In this document: positions 26,368 to 36,331 of the stretch, piece by piece
Position numbering within the stretch: the first letter of the stretch is position 1
How the letters are laid out: each line of letters opens with the position of its first letter
Assembly: GCA_021234155.1 (NCBI GenBank)
Contig: JAJEKV010000660.1
Span: 1 to 64,000 of the forward strand
Length of the DNA stretch: 64,000 bases
Source of the DNA: Isoetes taiwanensis
Taxonomy: Eukaryota > Streptophyta > Lycopodiopsida > Isoetales > Isoetaceae
Direction: 5' to 3'
Position numbers and translations under genes: made by a program
The notes under the pieces: generated by a model
What the model saw: the letters and a program-made list of their open reading frames with translations, nothing else
Databases searched by the model: none
Told to the model about the DNA's origin: nothing

Positions 26368-26460
26368 AAGTATCGGGGAAGGATAATGAAAGCCAGGGAT
26401 GAGAGGATGAGGGCAATCAATGAGGTCTTGAACTTTATGAAAATAATTAAGTTGCAATAA
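26368..26460 (+). pseudogene. ABCC (MRP-type) transporter exon fragment
   Basis: 31 codons read KYRGRIMKARDERMRAINEV then LNFMKIIKLQ and a stop. This closely resembles the conserved first-membrane-domain segment of plant ABCC transporters (MKxRDxRMxATNExLNxMRVIKFQAWE). It lies right after the PPR remnant on the same strand, so two unrelated genes are fused side by side. It has no neighbouring ABCC exons that I can see. Confidence 0.6.
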
Positions 26461-26941
26461 TTAATAATTGGTTGCAATTTCAAATACATTGTTTATGATG
26501 ACGAGGAAACTCAAATGGAGAAGAATCAATCCCAATACCAACAGTGATTGGATAAAGCTTTTTGGAGCAACCAACATCTTAGAGCATGGAGAAAATGCTT
26601 GCGCTTGTGGATGCTCTTGTGATCAGAACTACAATATTCGAAGGGAGCTACTGTGCCAAAGACTCCAAGGGCAGATTCAATATGGCCATGGCAGGAATAT
26701 GTATGTGCATTTACTGCACTTTCCACATGGTAGTTAAGGAGGAAATGCAGGAATCTTAATCTCAAATCATATCATTAGCATCCTTTCTTTGGAGAAAAGT
26801 ACCGGGTTCTTTCTCTGACACTCTGCTATAGAGCACTATTTTCTTATTTCGGCTATAACTTTTGAAGCTTATGTCATATTCAGGGTTATACTTCCCTTGC
26901 AAAAAGTAATTTTTGTAACACTTTTTAATGTTTAATATAAA
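26461..26941. other. Unassigned, possibly coding-derived sequence
   Basis: Overlapping plus-strand frames are open at 26468-26737. One frame reads MEKMLALVDALVIRTTIFEG, SYCAKDSKGRFNMAMAG, which looks protein-like but which I do not recognise. It may be another captured fragment following the ABCC piece. Confidence 0.25.
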
Positions 26942-26952
26942 CTAGTTATGGT

Positions 26953-26969
26953 GCCCGGCGTTGCCGGGC
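26953..26969 (-). repeat. Helitron 2 3'-terminal hairpin
   Basis: GCCCGGCGTTGCCGGGC has a 7-bp perfect stem and a 3-nt loop. It is identical at its core to the hairpin ending Helitron 1. Confidence 0.85.
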
Positions 26970-28894
26970 GTAAATATAATTTTATTATAGAAGTATATGA
27001 AGAAGATGTAGGAATTTGAAAGATATGTAGAGTTGTCAATCAAGCTCCCTTTAAGTTATTGTCCAGTGGATGTTCCTTCTATATGTGTAACATGGTTGAT
27101 AGGTGTTTATGTGTGTATTGTTGTTGTGTTGGATATGTGGAGATAACCCCTTGTTTGTATAGTCTCGTGTGTACATGAGCCTATGTTTTCTCCTAGATAA
27201 AGTACAACGGTAAATTATGTTATTTGTGATTTATGAAATGTTGAACTGTTGCCATGTTCTATTATTCAGGGATTTGGAGATGAAATAGATGTCCTTGTTG
27301 CCAAACATTTACAACTATTGGAAGGTCAATGTTTGCAAGTAATAGAGATCAGCTTTTAAATGGAAGGCCAGATTTGATAGAGCACATGTTGTTTTTGGGT
27401 TGGACTTATAGAGCACAGCAGCAAAGCTGATATGGAAAGGCCTAAAATTTAGCAATAAGGCGATGGTTCCATTTGCCATGGCAGTCCTGGGATTTGGGCC
27501 TTTTTAAGAACCATAACTGTAGAAATTAAGTAGCATAGAAAACCCCGAGGAGTTAATGAACAATGCATGCCATGAATTGCTATTTTCTTGTTTACAGGAA
27601 ATGGGAGAAATTGATATTGGAATGTATGACGTAGTTCAAGGTGGAATTTACCATATAAACTTGATATAATGAATTGCAGGGATAGAAGTTTAGGCTATAT
27701 TTAGTGAACTTTAAATCTCAAGCCGATGCTTTGTGGGATGGGATAGTGCCATGTAGATGATGTTTGTGTCATGTAGATATGTTTTTTGAGGAAAACATTG
27801 TTTTTTGTGTTAATTTACAAAACAAAAAGGATATCAATTGAATAAGTAGTAACGGTCGTCTGATCTTGTGGGGTCTAGCAATGGATGCTTGGTGTTATTA
27901 TGTCATGTGAGGTCATGCATTTCTTCGTATATAAGATAGGAAAGTTAGAAGCTTGCATCAATTTGAATTATAGATAGCTAGTACCATATGGTATCATTTA
28001 TGATGTGTTCTTGCCATTACAAAAAAACATGTTCTAGTTATTTGAGAGTCACACATAATTTTTTCATAATGGTCTTTCTTATTTGAGAAAGAAATGTTGA
28101 GAACAATGATGCACGTATATTGCTTGCACGAAGATCTAGGTTGCCAGTGAGTAAAAATTATTTGAAGTTGTAGTATACATATTTAATTTTCTTCATCTGT
28201 ACATAGGATTATGTGCAAACTCAATGTTGTCTTATCTGTCTTATTTTTCCCATCCCTTACATCATGGCCATGGTCTATGGTATGCAATTTAATATTTTTC
28301 ATGCAGTTTCAATGGTCCATGGAGGTCTATTGCGTAAGCAATATGTATTGCTTTATGATATTATGAATGCTCGACGTTTTTGTGATCGTTGCAAAAGATG
28401 GAGCTATGTTGTTCTATTGCCCATGGTAAATATTTTTTGCATGCAATCTCAACAGTCCTTGTTATATCATTTGGTTCAATATTGATTTCTTTTGGATAAT
28501 GAGTACTCAACATTCTTATGGTGGTTAGCGTAACCTTACCTTTTTAAGCTTTGGGTCATTTTCTTCTCAAGTCCCATTGCTTCTTTGTTATCTTGATGGG
28601 CATAAAGGCTGATATATCATTGGTTTTAGAGAATGGCTAGCCCATATCTGTACCATCTCTGAACATAGGTCAACACATCCAAAAATCTATTTCCTATAGA
28701 CGATCTCTTGAGAGCATTCCCAACAATACCCAGTAAACCTTCTAGGCAAACTTTTGATCGGTCATGTTTTCAGAAGAGGAATGGACATGAACTATACAGC
28801 TTGGTCTAATATTCTATCATGTGAGAATCTAAAGAGCTTCCTGCAACCTAATTTGCTTACACAGGATGTGCCAGTAGCAGCAAGCTCTTGAACT

Positions 28895-29490
28895 TCATTT
28901 TCTATGTCTACAGATAAGTTCCTCGCAAAATTCTAAACCATCAGTTGGCTCAATGGAAGTGTGGTCTGCCATAACAAAACATCCGCCCCGGGGCTGATAC
29001 ACTGTAAAACTTGCTTTTCGAGGGCCACTTACCAAAACATCTTTTCTAATTCTAAATTGCTCTACCAAGTCTGCGTAATATGAATCTGGTGCCTGCAGTG
29101 CTTGCACAGTGCCCCATTGCATTGGAGTGTTAGTGCAGAAGGTTAAAGTCCAATGGGCAACTCTGATGGTGCGAGTTATATTAGCAGGAGCAATTGCCCA
29201 ACCTATCTTCCATCCTGTGAGGCAGAAAGACTTGCCAATGGAGTTCATAGCTATGGTTGTAGAGAACATACCAGGTAATGTACCTTATTGTACACTTCAT
29301 CAGAAAATACCAGCAAATTATGTTCCATGTAGATCTTTGCAATCATTTCCAGTTCTCTTCTGTTGAATACCTTTCCAATAGGATTATGCGGTGTGTTGAG
29401 AAAAGTGGTCCCTGTTTTTGCAATGATTGCACTCGACAGATCAGATTCAGAAAACTCAAAATTTGGAGCATAGACATGTATCTTTCAATT
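28895..29490 (-). pseudogene. Captured class-I aminotransferase fragment
   Basis: Minus-strand reading from about 29490: FEFSESDLSSAIA, then TPHNPIGKVFNRRELEMIAK, then LLVFSDEVYNK, then MNSIGKSFCLTGWKIGWAIA, then FTVYQPRGGCFVMADHT and FCEELI. These are conserved blocks of PLP-dependent aminotransferases of the kynurenine/glutamine-transaminase type (NTPHNPTGK, SDEVY, and the PLP lysine in SxGKxFSxTGWKIGW). The catalytic lysine is present. About ten residues expected between SDEVY and the PLP-lysine block are missing near 29275, and both ends of the protein are absent. It is therefore a pseudogene fragment in the Helitron's transcription direction. Confidence 0.82.
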
Positions 29491-30289
29491 ATTATTTTGG
29501 TTTGGCGTGCATAATTATATACTGATAAAATCATGTATTTGTGCAATGAGAACATAGAACCAACAATTTAGAAGCATAATCACAATTAGCTGATGCCAAT
29601 GCATCATGCCATTTTAAGATTCAACAAAGATAAGACCATGAGGAGTATTCCACAACAATAAAAACAAATCCAGTCATAGAGGAAAAAATCCAGCTTATTT
29701 TTCATGAAATTGATATAAAATTTAAGGCTCAAGATATTTGTTAAGCACACACATTTAGGGTCCTCTTTCTTCACTTTCATGTGGCTATAACAGAGGTGGA
29801 AGTGGTTTATCTAACATAATGATGTGGCAACAATGAGAATAACATGACAACATCAAGAACTGGGTACTATCTTACTAAGGCATATCTCTATTTCAAGTTG
29901 AGATAAACAAATCATCCACTACTTGCGAAAGGAATCAAGATGTAATATACAGAAATTGAGAACAAAATTGAGAGGAGATACATACCAAAAGGACAAAACA
30001 AATGGGATGCTTGTCCCTCTAGTCCAGCATATTATAGGTCATTGACCCTCGAGTCAAATATATTACACAGACATGTGTGAAGAGGAAGAATAGTTATTCT
30101 TTGAAGCCAGCTTTGGAGAGAATCAAACGTTAAAGGTCTGCAAGAAACAAATATCCATGTGAATTAAAGTTGAATAAAATGGTCATGCAAAGAACCACCA
30201 AATTCAAAAACAATTTTATAATTTTGCAAATTTAAGCTTCAGAAAAAAACTTCCTCTAGCTGCATGGCAAGGTCAAGGGGACATAAGAA

Positions 30290-31500
30290 ACGAAATTTTC
30301 TACACCTGCACGCGAAGGTGGAAACCACACAACCTTAGCAGCAAGACCACATGGCATCATGAAGGCACCATCAGAGGCATGAGATTTTCCTCCACAGAAT
30401 TGCATTTTTATGGTCATTCCTGTAGACAAAAGGCCTGATCAGATATAGGCTAAGACCTGTTCAAACAATAGCACTACAGATCTATACCTTATAATCTCTA
30501 TATACAACACAAATCATTGCGAAGTAAAGACTATGAAACCATCTGCTGGCAAGTTAAGCACCGCAAACATTCTTATGCTCCATTGGCATTACTGACGGGA
30601 TGATCCATAATCTATGCCTGGTATTTCTTCCATCAACTGAACTCAGCTGGTCTGTGAGCATCATCAACAACATGGGACCTGTGACATTCAAAGCTAATGT
30701 CTAAACTAAAGCACCGACTACAATTCTCCATTCATGCTAGATTGATAGAAGAACCAATAAAGAACTCCAGTGGCCCTTTCTTTGGAAACAACAAAGATCA
30801 TGCTGAACATAATTGAATAGAGCTTTAAAAACTATGAAAAAGCAATTTTAATAAACACATGAACCTGAGACTTTGTGGAAAATCTAGGCACAGATTTAGA
30901 TTAAGCACTCAAAAACTTAGAAAGAATGTCCCAGAAAAGAAGCTACCAAATTGGCATCTGCGAAAAAGCCAAGAAATATGCTTAGACCTCTTTTGCTCCT
31001 TAACTCCGCTTTCTTAAAACTGGCCAGAGTCCAAGCAAAATAGGAGCCTCAGATCCAAAAAAAACCCTGAAAAGGCAGAAGTTAAAGGGACAACTAAAGC
31101 ATTTAAGAGCAATCCAACTCTGTGCTTTACACATGCAGCCGTAACATGAATCCCTGCTTGAATCGATGGGAAGATGTCCCAAGATTGAATGCCAAAATAG
31201 AATCTAAAGCAAACAAATGGATTGATTATAGCAAAACCGGCATTTACCTGTGTTAGTTTGTTCTTGCTCCTCCCCCTCTGCATCCTCCCCTTTCTTAGTT
31301 GTATCACCCTTTGGATCCTTGTATACTACCGCATTACCAAAATCATTAGAGAAGGCAAACATTAGAGGGACACAAAATCGATCAGAAGGGAAACCAAAGA
31401 GATTTACCTGGTAAAACCCATGGAAGCTTATTATCCATAGCTGGCGCTGCTCCAGCCAAAATCTGTTGCAAGGAAAACCTAACGATCCTTTTCTGCTACC
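30290..31500 (-). pseudogene. Other captured exon-like segments in Helitron 2
   Basis: Several minus-strand segments look like exons. One (31460-31420) reads MDNKLPWVLPG and runs into GTAAAT. One (31330-31245) starts after an AG and reads VVYKDPKGDTTKKGEDAEGE then ends at GTAAAT. A third (about 30420-30295) reads MTIKMQFCGGKSHASDGAFM, then GLAAKVVWFPPS. The first two may be exons of one gene. I recognise no family, and no full-length product can be assembled. Confidence 0.4.
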
Positions 31501-31599
31501 CATAATCATCCTTATAGCATGCCTAAAATCGAAAGGGAGCAAATCATTGCATGCCGAAAACTGAAAGGGGGCAAATCGATCTGCGCCTAGATAGGAAAG

Positions 31600-31760
31600 G
31601 AGAAAATGGAAATCTAAATTATCGCAAAAGAAATTTTCCCGATTTTTGGAAGATCGGGTTTTTTTCCCGGCAGCCAAAAGCTCCAAAACCTTAGGAAAAT
31701 CACTTAAAAAAAATTCCAAATTTTTTTTCCTCCAGACCGGAAAATCCAAATTTAAAAGAT
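31600..31760 (-). repeat. Helitron 2 5'-terminal region, shared with Helitron 1
   Basis: Shares 'ggagaaaat', 'cccgatttttgga', 'ttcccgg'/'tttccgg', 'ccaaaa' and 'ggaaaatcc' in the same order with 15900-16070. This supports a common 5' end for the two elements. Confidence 0.65.
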
Positions 31761-31787
31761 AGATATAGACAGCCTTCAATTAAAAAT

Positions 31788-31817
31788 AACAACAACAACA
31801 ACAACAACAACAACAAC
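31788..31817. repeat. (AAC)10 microsatellite
   Basis: A pure run of AAC units just outside the right end of Helitron 2. Confidence 0.95.
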
Positions 31818-31977
31818 TAAGTTGCAGGCAGATCCTGTTACAATTGTGACCATGGAAAAGGGAAATCCACCAAGTCTCCTGCTGGGTTTTCCAAATAATT
31901 ATCCAAAGTCAGCAGCTTTAGTGGGCCTCTATCCCTCTATCATAGCCGGCTAACATCTCTGTTCTTCTTCCCTTTAT

Positions 31978-32448
31978 GTTATGAACATGACATGGGGCAA
32001 GGTAAACTAAAATAAAAATCGCTAGCTATGGAAATAAATCCCTTATTAAGGGATGAGGTGGCATGACCTGATTAGGTGGGCAAGCCAACAGCCAAGGGGT
32101 TGGGCTATGACGTAGGGCAGCATCCTGGATCAGCCTTTGAGGCATCGAATAGATCCCAGGAGGGATCTAGAAGGAGGGATGCTGATCGATTGGCCAAATC
32201 GGCCCCTGGGCTTCAAGGGAAGCCCTTCATATCCCTGCTTCATGCCCTGTATATAAGACCCATATTTTTCCAAAGAGGGTAGCATACTGTAAGCCATAGC
32301 TGTTCTTGAGCAAACTTGTGATTACTAGCATCAATCTAAGTCTTTAGGGAAGACTGAAACATCGTGGGGGAATCAGGGATTCCGAGGGCAGAGGCGGTAG
32401 GTGTGGATTGATGCGCCAGTATCTTCCATGAAGCTGAGGACCATTTCA
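31978..32448 (+). repeat. Probable LTR of a Copia-like retrotransposon (second LTR not found)
   Basis: The segment starts TGTTATGAACATGACATG and ends ACCATTTCA. It contains a TATA-like box ('ctgtatataagaccc') near 32246 and is followed immediately by a primer-binding site. The start is my best TG, not proven. No matching second LTR or pol is in the window, so this is a truncated or deleted element. Confidence 0.6.
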
Positions 32449-32465
32449 TTGTTATCAGAGCCTAG
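32449..32465 (+). other. Primer-binding site (initiator tRNA-Met)
   Basis: TTGTTATCAGAGCCTAG directly follows the LTR end; GTTATCAGAGCC is the typical site for initiator-Met tRNA in plant Copia elements. Confidence 0.75.
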
Positions 32466-33824
32466 GTTTGATGCTGGGTTGGAGGTTGTGAAGAACAGAA
32501 CGAAGAGAGTTCTTGAGAGCAATTTCTGGAGCTTCCATGAAGCGCAATGGTTTGGCTTAAGAATTGTTCTTCAGGCTCCTACCTAAGAATCCAATTCGAA
32601 ATTGCCGCAGCAGTCTCTGAGCAAGCAGGGCTTGCTAAATCAGGTCTGGGATCTGGAAAAACGGATTTTGCAAAACAGCTCGGTTTAAGCTGAAAATTTA
32701 CGAGCAGGAGCGTTTAGGGCCGAAATGCTTACCTGCCAAATTTCGTGGCACTCGGAGTACCGAACAGCCCGGAGTGATTGATTCTGGCTGGCCCACGATT
32801 TGGTGATTCTGATTTTTTATTTTGTGATTTTTTTTAAAGGTAACCAAGACCCGTTATCAGCCCATTAATGGAATCAGATATTTTGTACCCCGTTATCAAA
32901 CATGCAAATTTAAATGGGGTTTTAATAGTTTATTACTTAGCTTAGTTAATATTTATTATTAACGATTTTAGCTAATGTTGGTACTATCTGAACTAGTAAT
33001 TAACAAGAGCCAAGGGCACTTGTTGGCAGTACCAGCTACTACATTCTTGCAAACTAGGTTTGCTAAAAAGGAATATAGGTTGTAAATTCTAGCACTCCAG
33101 GAGTATGAGGTGGTTCGTCATGAGGAGCCGGGGGCTCAGTAGTGGAACATAGACGAACCACATGAAAATGGGCAAGACTCTAAAAATATTAATATTTTGG
33201 TGAATATTACTATACCCTTTTGGATATGATAGGGTTCAGCTAGAGCAACTGAGTGATGCAATCAAGCTTGTGAAGCTCGAGGTAACCAGTTGGCAGACCG
33301 GAGTACTGCAATTTTGAAAGCTCGGCTTTCGTTAAAAATCTAGGAGTCCTGAACAATTTTGGACGTGGGAAATCTGGGATTTTGTCGTGAGTAAAAAGTC
33401 CGCTGTTAGAACATTCTTCCCAGGGTAACCGCATGATCTGGGATCATTGGCTCACTCTACTGGGTAGGGTGTCATGAGATTGCATGTTAGCCTTTAACCA
33501 GTCCTTGTAAGGAATTAGTGACAGTTGTATTATTATTAACTCAAGGGGTCACTGGTGCATGACCTAGGGTTTGTGCTAGAAGTGCACAATATTGGAAAAT
33601 GTTGTGATAGACTTCATGCCAGTTCCTATGGATTTTAGGACTTTGGTTCCTTGAAGGATTTGGGGTCATTAGGGCTCTGGGAGTCCCGACTTGTGATATG
33701 GTAACCCTTGGGGAATAGCAACACTTGTGGTAAGTGTTGGGAATAAGACCCTTGAATTCAAGAAAGGAATTTTGAAAGGATTTAAAGGTTTTTGGACCTG
33801 TATTTTTTATGAATACCAAGTAGA
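32466..33824. other. Unassigned sequence downstream of the Copia-like primer site
   Basis: The first few hundred bases are probably the element's leader. A segment near 32401-32586 is open but lacks any Gag motif. The rest (32.8-33.8 kb) shows no gene. A hairpin at 33110-33161 is listed separately. Confidence 0.35.
33110..33161. repeat. Nested hairpin
   Basis: A perfect 10-bp stem (GTGGTTCGTC / GACGAACCAC) encloses 32 nt, which contains a second 5-bp stem (GAGCC-ggg-GGCTC). It is noncoding and not at the end of any element I could define. Confidence 0.7.
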
Positions 33825-34140
33825 TGATATGGTCTATGGGGTATGGGATAAAGCCTGGAAAGGTTGGGGCCCATTGGATAATGATTTCCTTGAAGGATCC
33901 GCCCTTTTGGTGCGTTGGTTATCACTAGAGGTGCTAGTGCATAACATTTGGTATCAGAGCCAAGGTTCAATTCCTCGTGGCAATATTGGTGTGCTCCACA
34001 TGCTTGAGGGCAAGCATCTCGAGGAGGGGGAGGAATTGATATGGTTTATGGAGTATGGGATAAAGCCTGGAAAGGTTGGGGCCCATTGGGATCCGCCCTT
34101 TTGGTGCGTTGGTTATCACTAGAGGTGCTAGTGCGTAACA
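33825..34140 (+). mobile_element. TRIM element (terminal-repeat retrotransposon in miniature), 316 bp
   Basis: LTR 1 is at 33825-33946 and LTR 2 at 34037-34140; both start TGATATGG and end CA. Between them are 90 bp holding an initiator-Met primer site (TTGGTATCAGAGCC at 33948) and a polypurine tract (GAGGAGGGGGAGGAAT, 34021-34036) directly before LTR 2. LTR 1 has about 18 bp more, bounded by GGAT on each side. Flanking pentanucleotides (GTAGA and ATGCC) do not match, so the original target duplication is not visible. No coding capacity. Confidence 0.88.
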
Positions 34141-35614
34141 ATGCCGAGCACTTCGTCCAATTCATGAGGCAGCCAGAAGCAAGGGAGAATGTATCCAGCA
34201 GCTCATTCGTATTTAACAGATTCCTCTCATCAGCCTGCAGGAAGAGGAACGAATCATCAGCGTATTGACTCCCAATCTGCTGCGACCCATCTGCCATCCT
34301 CAGCCCCTCCACCACACCCGCCTCTACTGCAGAAGTCAACAACTGCGAGAGGGCCTCCGCAACAATGGTAAAGAGGAAGGGCGCCAAAAGGGCATCCTGG
34401 CGAACTCCCGCCCCACACTAAAGATCGAGAGATGACTTCGCCGCGTGACACGGGAGGGTGGCTCTGGCGGTCACATTAAAAGCTTCATAGCCACCGCCGT
34501 AAAGCTCTCCCCACATCCAAAGGCTAACATCATCCTTTTCAAGAACGTCCACCGAACACTATCATAGGCCTTTGCAAAGTCCAGCATCAAGTACACAATC
34601 TGCTGACCTGTTTTGCGCGCCCAGTGAATGCCCTCGAATCACGGTTTGCTACATTGCTAAGAATCGCACGCCCGAGAATGAAGCCCGACCGCATGGGACT
34701 AATAGTCTCTTTCAAGACCACCGCGGTCTAAAGCGAAAGTGCCCAGCGATAATTTTGTATCTTGTCGACGGAAGCGTAATGGGGTGTCGGAAATGATAAG
34801 CGGCTCCTTCACCTTCGGTATCAGCGAGATCGACCCGTGTTGAGCCTATAGTCCAACGCTTACGCTCGACGCAGATCTTGATAGGTACGCAATGGGAGAG
34901 TCCCCACCCAATCCCAATATTCTTGGAAGAACTCGACCGAAATGCCATCCAGACCAGAACATTTATGGGGGGCTAAGGCACGGCAAGCCTCCTCAAGCTC
35001 TTGCTTTGTGAGCGGGCACTGCAACACCTGCCTCCTATCTGCCGACACCTTGCATGACACTTTGCGAGCACAATCTCCTCCATCCGCGTCGTGTAGGGGT
35101 ATCTCTTTTCCGAAAAAATTCAGAAAAGTCTTTGAAAAGTAGCTTTGTTTGATGTCCACCGGCGGTCGGGGACGACCATCACCAATGCCGGTGGCGACAT
35201 TGAGGCCGCATACTTCTTTTGTCGCGCAGCCCTGAAGAACATTCGAGAATTAGTGTCCCCTTCCCGCAGCCAGGTGATTCCTGCTTTGACCCTTGCACGA
35301 GCAGCCCTCACGGATTCATCTGGCTGCAATGTGGCGCCAAAATCTCATTCTCGCACCCCATCGGGCCAATTTTGAGACCTAAGGGCTTCCAATTCGCGAT
35401 ACAACGCCTCTAACACCTCCCTCTCTTGCCGTGCTCTCCGACTTCCCCACGACTTGGCGAATGCCTTGACCTCAGCTAGGGCCTGCACCATTCCCGCCAT
35501 CCCAAAATTATCCCGAAAGGTACGAAACCAAATCTGCTGGCATCCCCAAGAGAAATCAGCATCCTTCAGGTAGGCGGTGTTTAACTTAAACAGTCGCGGC
35601 CCGGCTGGCTGCAA
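34141..35614 (-). pseudogene. LINE ORF2, reverse transcriptase domain, broken
   Basis: Pieces in different frames: FSWGCQQIWFRTFRDNFGM (35540 region), LTKQELEEACRALAPHKCSG then LDGISVEFFQEYWD (35050-34920), then 34387-34141 with APFLFTIVAEALSQLL, SQYADDSFLFLQAD and CLMNWTKCSAL. YADD is the polymerase active-site motif. Frameshifts lie between about 34860 and 34390. Confidence 0.88.
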
Positions 35615-35671
35615 TATCCTCCGGGAGATTAAGCGAGGAAAATGGTCGAGAGGCTGCGGTAGACAAAATGT

Positions 35672-36331
35672 TCATTGGTGGAAGCCCGGTCCACCGTAGG
35701 GTATTAGCATAGCATGATTCGCCGTGTCGAGCATACCACCGCCCCTCGCCCATCGATTACACCACGTGAATGAAGAGTCGCCCGCCGCCTCTGCCAGATG
35801 CAAGGAGTCCAGCAACATCACCCACTGCTGCCGCACAAAACCCTGCATGACTTCCGCTCCTCTGCCACACCTATCATGAATGGACCCAACCATGTTGAAG
35901 TCGCCCAACAGCAGCCAAGCCACATCCGCCCCCAAGGATGCAACCTTATGCCTTAACGACGCCCACAATGCTCCTCTCTGCCGTGCGCTGTTGTAAGCAT
36001 AGACATTCACAATCCCCCACTCGTGCGGACCCTCCCGCCACCTGATGATGACCCACCTGCCCCAACGGTCAGCCATGGTGAAAGTCACCTGCACATGCAT
36101 CTTCCACGCAATGGCGGTCCCACCCTTAGAGGCCCCAGAGGTGGCAACTGCAGCAGCGTATTGCGGCCCAAACATGTCCAACAATGCCCGAGTATCCCCC
36201 CTGTGACACTTATGTTCCTGAAGGCACAAGATATCTGGATCCAACTTACGAACGGCCAGCGCCACTCTCATCCTTTTCGCGGGTGACGAGCGCACCCCAC
36301 GAACGTTCCAGCTCACGATCTTCTTGTCCAT
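35672..36331 (-). pseudogene. LINE ORF2, endonuclease domain (EEP family)
   Basis: It starts MDKKIVSWNVRGVRSSPAKR, with the SWNVRG motif of L1 endonucleases, followed by LCLQEHK (catalytic glutamate), IVNVYAYN, WLLLGDFNMV (catalytic GDFN) and SSFTWCN. This domain nicks target DNA to start target-primed reverse transcription. The frame is open for 219 codons, ending in a stop at 35672. A mutated segment likely separates it from the reverse transcriptase. Confidence 0.9.

Larger units (their letters stand above)
26942..31769 (-). mobile_element. Helitron 2 (non-autonomous, minus strand)
   Basis: The 3' end on the minus strand is a perfect 7-bp-stem hairpin (26953-26969) followed by 7 nt and CTAG, then host T. 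The 5' side is set at about 31759-31769 by the similarity with the 5' end of Helitron 1; a minus-strand TC followed by T/A-rich sequence (tctatatctatc) fits the usual start. The exact base is not fixed. Length is about 4.8 kb. It contains an aminotransferase fragment and other open segments on its own strand. No RepHel is seen. Confidence 0.7.

Noticed and set aside
33825-34140. TRIM as a clean insertion into the LINE
   Set aside because: The LINE does not continue on the left side, and the flanking five bases do not match.
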